A DNA stretch of 64,000 nucleotides from Aminobacter anthyllidis. Lineage in GTDB: Bacteria > Pseudomonadota > Alphaproteobacteria > Rhizobiales > Rhizobiaceae. Below are positions 62,801 through 64,000 of this stretch, one piece after another; positions within the stretch are counted from its first letter, which is position 1; the number at the start of each line of letters is the position of its first letter. The stretch lies in contig NZ_JAFLWW010000010.1 in NCBI RefSeq assembly GCF_018555685.1, positions 155,214 through 219,213 on the forward strand, read 5' to 3'. The notes beneath the pieces are model-generated. The model had not been told where the DNA came from and made no database searches. It saw only the letters and a program-made list of their open reading frames with translations. The position numbers and the translations under genes are program-made.

Positions 62801-63640
62801 CATTCCGAATATGAATATCCGACCGACACCGGCCAGGTGATCAAGGTGAAGATCACGGTCGATCGCGACAGGCGCGAGGCAACTGTCGATTTCACCGGAA
62901 CGTCCCCTGTGATGAAAAACAACTTCAATGCGCCGGAGCCTGTGGCGCGCGCCGCCGTGCTTTATGCCTTCCGTGTCATGGTCGAAGACAACATCCCGAT
63001 GAATGCCGGCTGCCTCAGGCCGATCAATATCATCATCCCGGAGGGGTCGATGCTGAAGCCGACCTATCCTGCGGCTGTCGTCGCCGGCAATGTCGAGACC
63101 TCGCAGCACGTCACCAACGCCATCTTCGGCGCCATGGGGGCGCTCGCCAACGCGCAAGGCACGATGAACAACCTCACCTTCGGCAACGCCACCTATCAAT
63201 ATTATGAGACCATCTGCTCGGGTTCATCAGCAGGTCGCATGAACGATGGCAGGGGTTTTGCCGGCACATCTGGTGTCCACACCCATATGACCAATTCGCG
63301 TCTCACCGACCCAGAGATTCTCGAACTGCGCTTCCCCGTTCTGCTCGAGGACTTTCACATTCGCGAGGGTTCGGGCGGCAAGGGCCGTTGGCCCGGCGGC
63401 GACGGCACCAAGCGCATGATTCGATTCCTCGAGAAGATGGAGTGCTCGATCCTGTCCTCGCACCGCGCGCGTCCGCCACTTGGACTGGATGGCGGCGGCG
63501 AAGGTCAGAAGGGCGCGACCAAGATCCGCCGCAACGATGGCACTGTCGATGTGCTCAGGGCCTGCGACCAGACGGTGCTCGAAGCGGGCGAGGCTGTGGT
63601 GGTGATCACGCCGACGCCTGGCGGATTCGGCGCCGAATGA
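59864..63640 (+). CDS. 5-oxoprolinase / N-methylhydantoinase, HyuA-HyuB fusion
   Basis: A 1258-residue ATP-dependent amidohydrolase. Residues about 1-720 are HyuA-like with the sugar-kinase-type phosphate loops DRGGTFTDV and [19 protein letters not shown]; residues about 735-1258 are HyuB-like ([39 protein letters not shown]). The same order is found in eukaryotic and some bacterial 5-oxoprolinases, which open 5-oxo-L-proline to glutamate; other members open hydantoins. Residues about 234-284 are not family sequence but a translated palindromic repeat element that keeps the frame (see 60563). The start follows AGGGAG. An allantoin/hydantoin theme in the window makes a hydantoinase role possible. 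Confidence 0.92.
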   Translation: MSGKWDFWVDRGGTFTDVIGRDPDGGLHPRKLLSENPEAYSDAAIQGIRDLLGLAPGVAIPAGSIGDIRMGTTVATNALLERKGDRVLLVITKGFRDSLRIAYQARPDIFAKEIILPEQLYEHVLEVDERVRVDGTVERLLDIAEIKPQLLQARADGIDAVAIVFMHAWKFPEHERAVAAVCRNCGFSQVSVSHEVSPLIKLVGRGDTTVVDAYLSPILSRYMSQVAGELGATPISPLVGEMLAEPTEGGAVPQASPQDGGESQLSTLPPSALPGISPTRGEIGQSDGPRLMFMMSSGGLTAADLFQGKDALLSGPAGGVVGMVETAKLAGFDKVIGFDMGGTSTDVAHYDGEYERSFDTEVAGVRVRAPMMRIHTVAAGGGSVLHFEAGRFRAGPDSAGANPGPACYRRGGPLAVTDANVMLGKLQPDFFPAIFGPGQDQTLDADVVREKFAALAGEIGDGRTPEAVAEGFVTIAVENMANAIKKISVQRGYDVTEYLLNCFGGAGGQHACLVADALGMEAVLIHPFSGLLSAYGIGLASVFASRQQALLKPLVEASLQEIDGLVAELRIQVLAELAGQAIDEAEIIVRPILHIRYDGTDTALPVGFEHGSIVDAKAAFEAAHKAQFGFIYKDKPIVVEAVVLEGRDGSARGLSEGEADLDDEPAISSQARQVFTEGAWHDAGIFRRADMKPGHKVAGPALIIESHQTIVVEPGWLAEITARDHVLMRRMEKKQRRAAIGTAADPVMLEVFNNLFMSIAEQMGVTLQNTAYSVNIKERLDFSCAVFDSTGALVANAPHMPVHLGSMDRSVETIIRLNEGDIHPGDVFALNAPYNGGTHLPDITVVTPVFDDAAKDILFYVAARGHHADVGGTAPGSMTPLATTVDEEGVLFDNFRLVERGSFREKELHRLLTDHPYPARNPQQNIADLKAQIAANEKGVAELRKMIGHFGLDVVEAYMGHVQDNAAESVRRVLERLPDHSEYEYPTDTGQVIKVKITVDRDRREATVDFTGTSPVMKNNFNAPEPVARAAVLYAFRVMVEDNIPMNAGCLRPINIIIPEGSMLKPTYPAAVVAGNVETSQHVTNAIFGAMGALANAQGTMNNLTFGNATYQYYETICSGSSAGRMNDGRGFAGTSGVHTHMTNSRLTDPEILELRFPVLLEDFHIREGSGGKGRWPGGDGTKRMIRFLEKMECSILSSHRARPPLGLDGGGEGQKGATKIRRNDGTVDVLRACDQTVLEAGEAVVVITPTPGGFGAE
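60563..60714. repeat. Palindromic repeat inserted in frame in the 5-oxoprolinase gene
   Basis: Left arm from 60563 (CCAATCTCCCCCCTTGTGGG...AGAGGGGGGC) and right arm ending at 60714 (...CGAGGGGGGAGATTGG) are nearly exact reverse complements of about 50 bases each. It belongs to the class of the intergenic repeats at 9024, 15341 and 56554. It is translated as a segment with ISPLVGEM at one end and ISPTRGEIG at the other. Confidence 0.85.
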
Positions 63641-64000
63641 ACCTTCGGCGGCTTCTTTTCCGGGTTCCGTCGCTGTGAATCGGCCCTGAATCGCTTTTCT
63701 GGCGGGCGGGACAGAGATTTTCTCGCTCCGGCTAAGCTTTTTGGGTCTTCGGATTCGGGGTTCGCCGGCGCGTTTCGCGCCTTGGGATGAATCAAGTCAT
63801 TGATTTCGCGCAGGGATTGCGGGCGGTCTTGGGCTGTGAGCGATGCGGCGGAGGTTTGTGGTTTGGGTTACGCAGGGTTTTGTTGGCTTCCGAGCTTTCT
63901 GTCTTAAAAAATTCGCAAAAGCTGGAAAATTGCGTTGACAGTCTGGAGGGGCGGCGACTATATACGCCTCAACAACGAGGGCGGCGCGCCGCTGGCGGCC
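63641..64000. other. 360-base tail with a strong promoter, no gene
   Basis: No coding region is convincing between the oxoprolinase stop and the window end. The final 70 bases hold a consensus promoter and the start of an untranslated leader (see 63935); the rest, up to about 63900, shows nothing recognisable. Confidence 0.6.
63935..63964 (+). promoter_or_regulatory. Strong sigma-70-type promoter, rRNA-operon-like
   Basis: TTGACA at 63935-63940 and CTATAT at 63958-63963 with a 17-base spacer, preceded by an A/T-rich upstream stretch (TTAAAAAATTCGCAAAAG). The CTATAT box and following GC-rich leader resemble rhizobial rRNA promoters. Any transcript starts just before the end of the window, so the gene cannot be confirmed. 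Confidence 0.55.

Noticed and set aside
63641..64000. 16S rRNA gene start
   Set aside because: The promoter fits, but no 16S sequence is visible before the window ends.

Overview
This is a GC-rich, densely coded chromosomal window that reads as an alphaproteobacterium of the Rhizobiales, most likely Phyllobacteriaceae (Mesorhizobium/Aminobacter type). The evidence is the codon usage, the many solute ABC transporters and catabolic operons, the dispersed GC-rich palindromic repeats of the kind common in rhizobial intergenic regions, and the style of the encoded proteins. No lineage marker gene is present, so the genus is an inference. No tRNA, rRNA, CRISPR array, transposase or phage gene was recognised. 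The last 70 bases carry a strong promoter that resembles a rhizobial rRNA operon promoter.

Layout. (1) 1-3757: the end of a dipeptide-type permease, a serine beta-lactamase-like hydrolase, an alpha-oxoamine-synthase-like PLP enzyme and a DppA-type D-aminopeptidase in one operon, followed by a lone glycosyltransferase. (2) 5095-17489: a PotABCD-type ABC importer with a deaminase-like amidohydrolase and an M20 peptidase, then adenine deaminase, a nucleoside hydrolase, an M20D amidohydrolase and a phosphoribosyltransferase; the theme is nucleobase, nucleoside and amide scavenging. (3) 17571-18305: an exported single-cysteine MsrA. (4) 18638-30393: a Liv-type ABC importer with a Rid protein, an aminotransferase, an ornithine-cyclodeaminase-like enzyme, a DadA-like FAD oxidase, a BisC/DMSO-reductase-type molybdoenzyme, the binding protein and a GntR regulator. 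The palindrome TTTGATCAAA (or one mismatch) lies before all three transcription units, so this looks like one self-contained regulon of unknown substrate. (5) 30962-36209: a cyclase-family hydrolase, a MarR regulator and indolepyruvate ferredoxin oxidoreductase (iorBA), with a shared TGCATAT-type motif upstream of both catabolic units. (6) 36487-42562: DDAH, an AraC regulator, P450 plus ferredoxin, and two paralogous ring-cleaving-dioxygenase-like VOC proteins, one fused to an esterase.

(7) 42690-56473: malate synthase G, two paralogous TIM-barrel proteins, a PuuE allantoinase fused to an OHCU-decarboxylase-like domain, a GntR regulator, a hydantoin-racemase-like protein and a complete Dpp-type importer. 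A motif close to TGGATACRA recurs in front of nearly every unit here and again before kbl. The enzyme set points to import and degradation of a ureide- or hydantoin-like compound with glyoxylate as an end product, which malate synthase would consume. Two of the enzymes lack expected catalytic residues. (8) 56768-63640: threonine dehydrogenase (without the structural zinc cysteines) and 2-amino-3-ketobutyrate CoA ligase, a XRE-cupin regulator, and a fused 5-oxoprolinase/hydantoinase that carries a 152-bp palindromic repeat in frame.

Names given to families come from motifs and overall protein resemblance read by eye; no database search was run.
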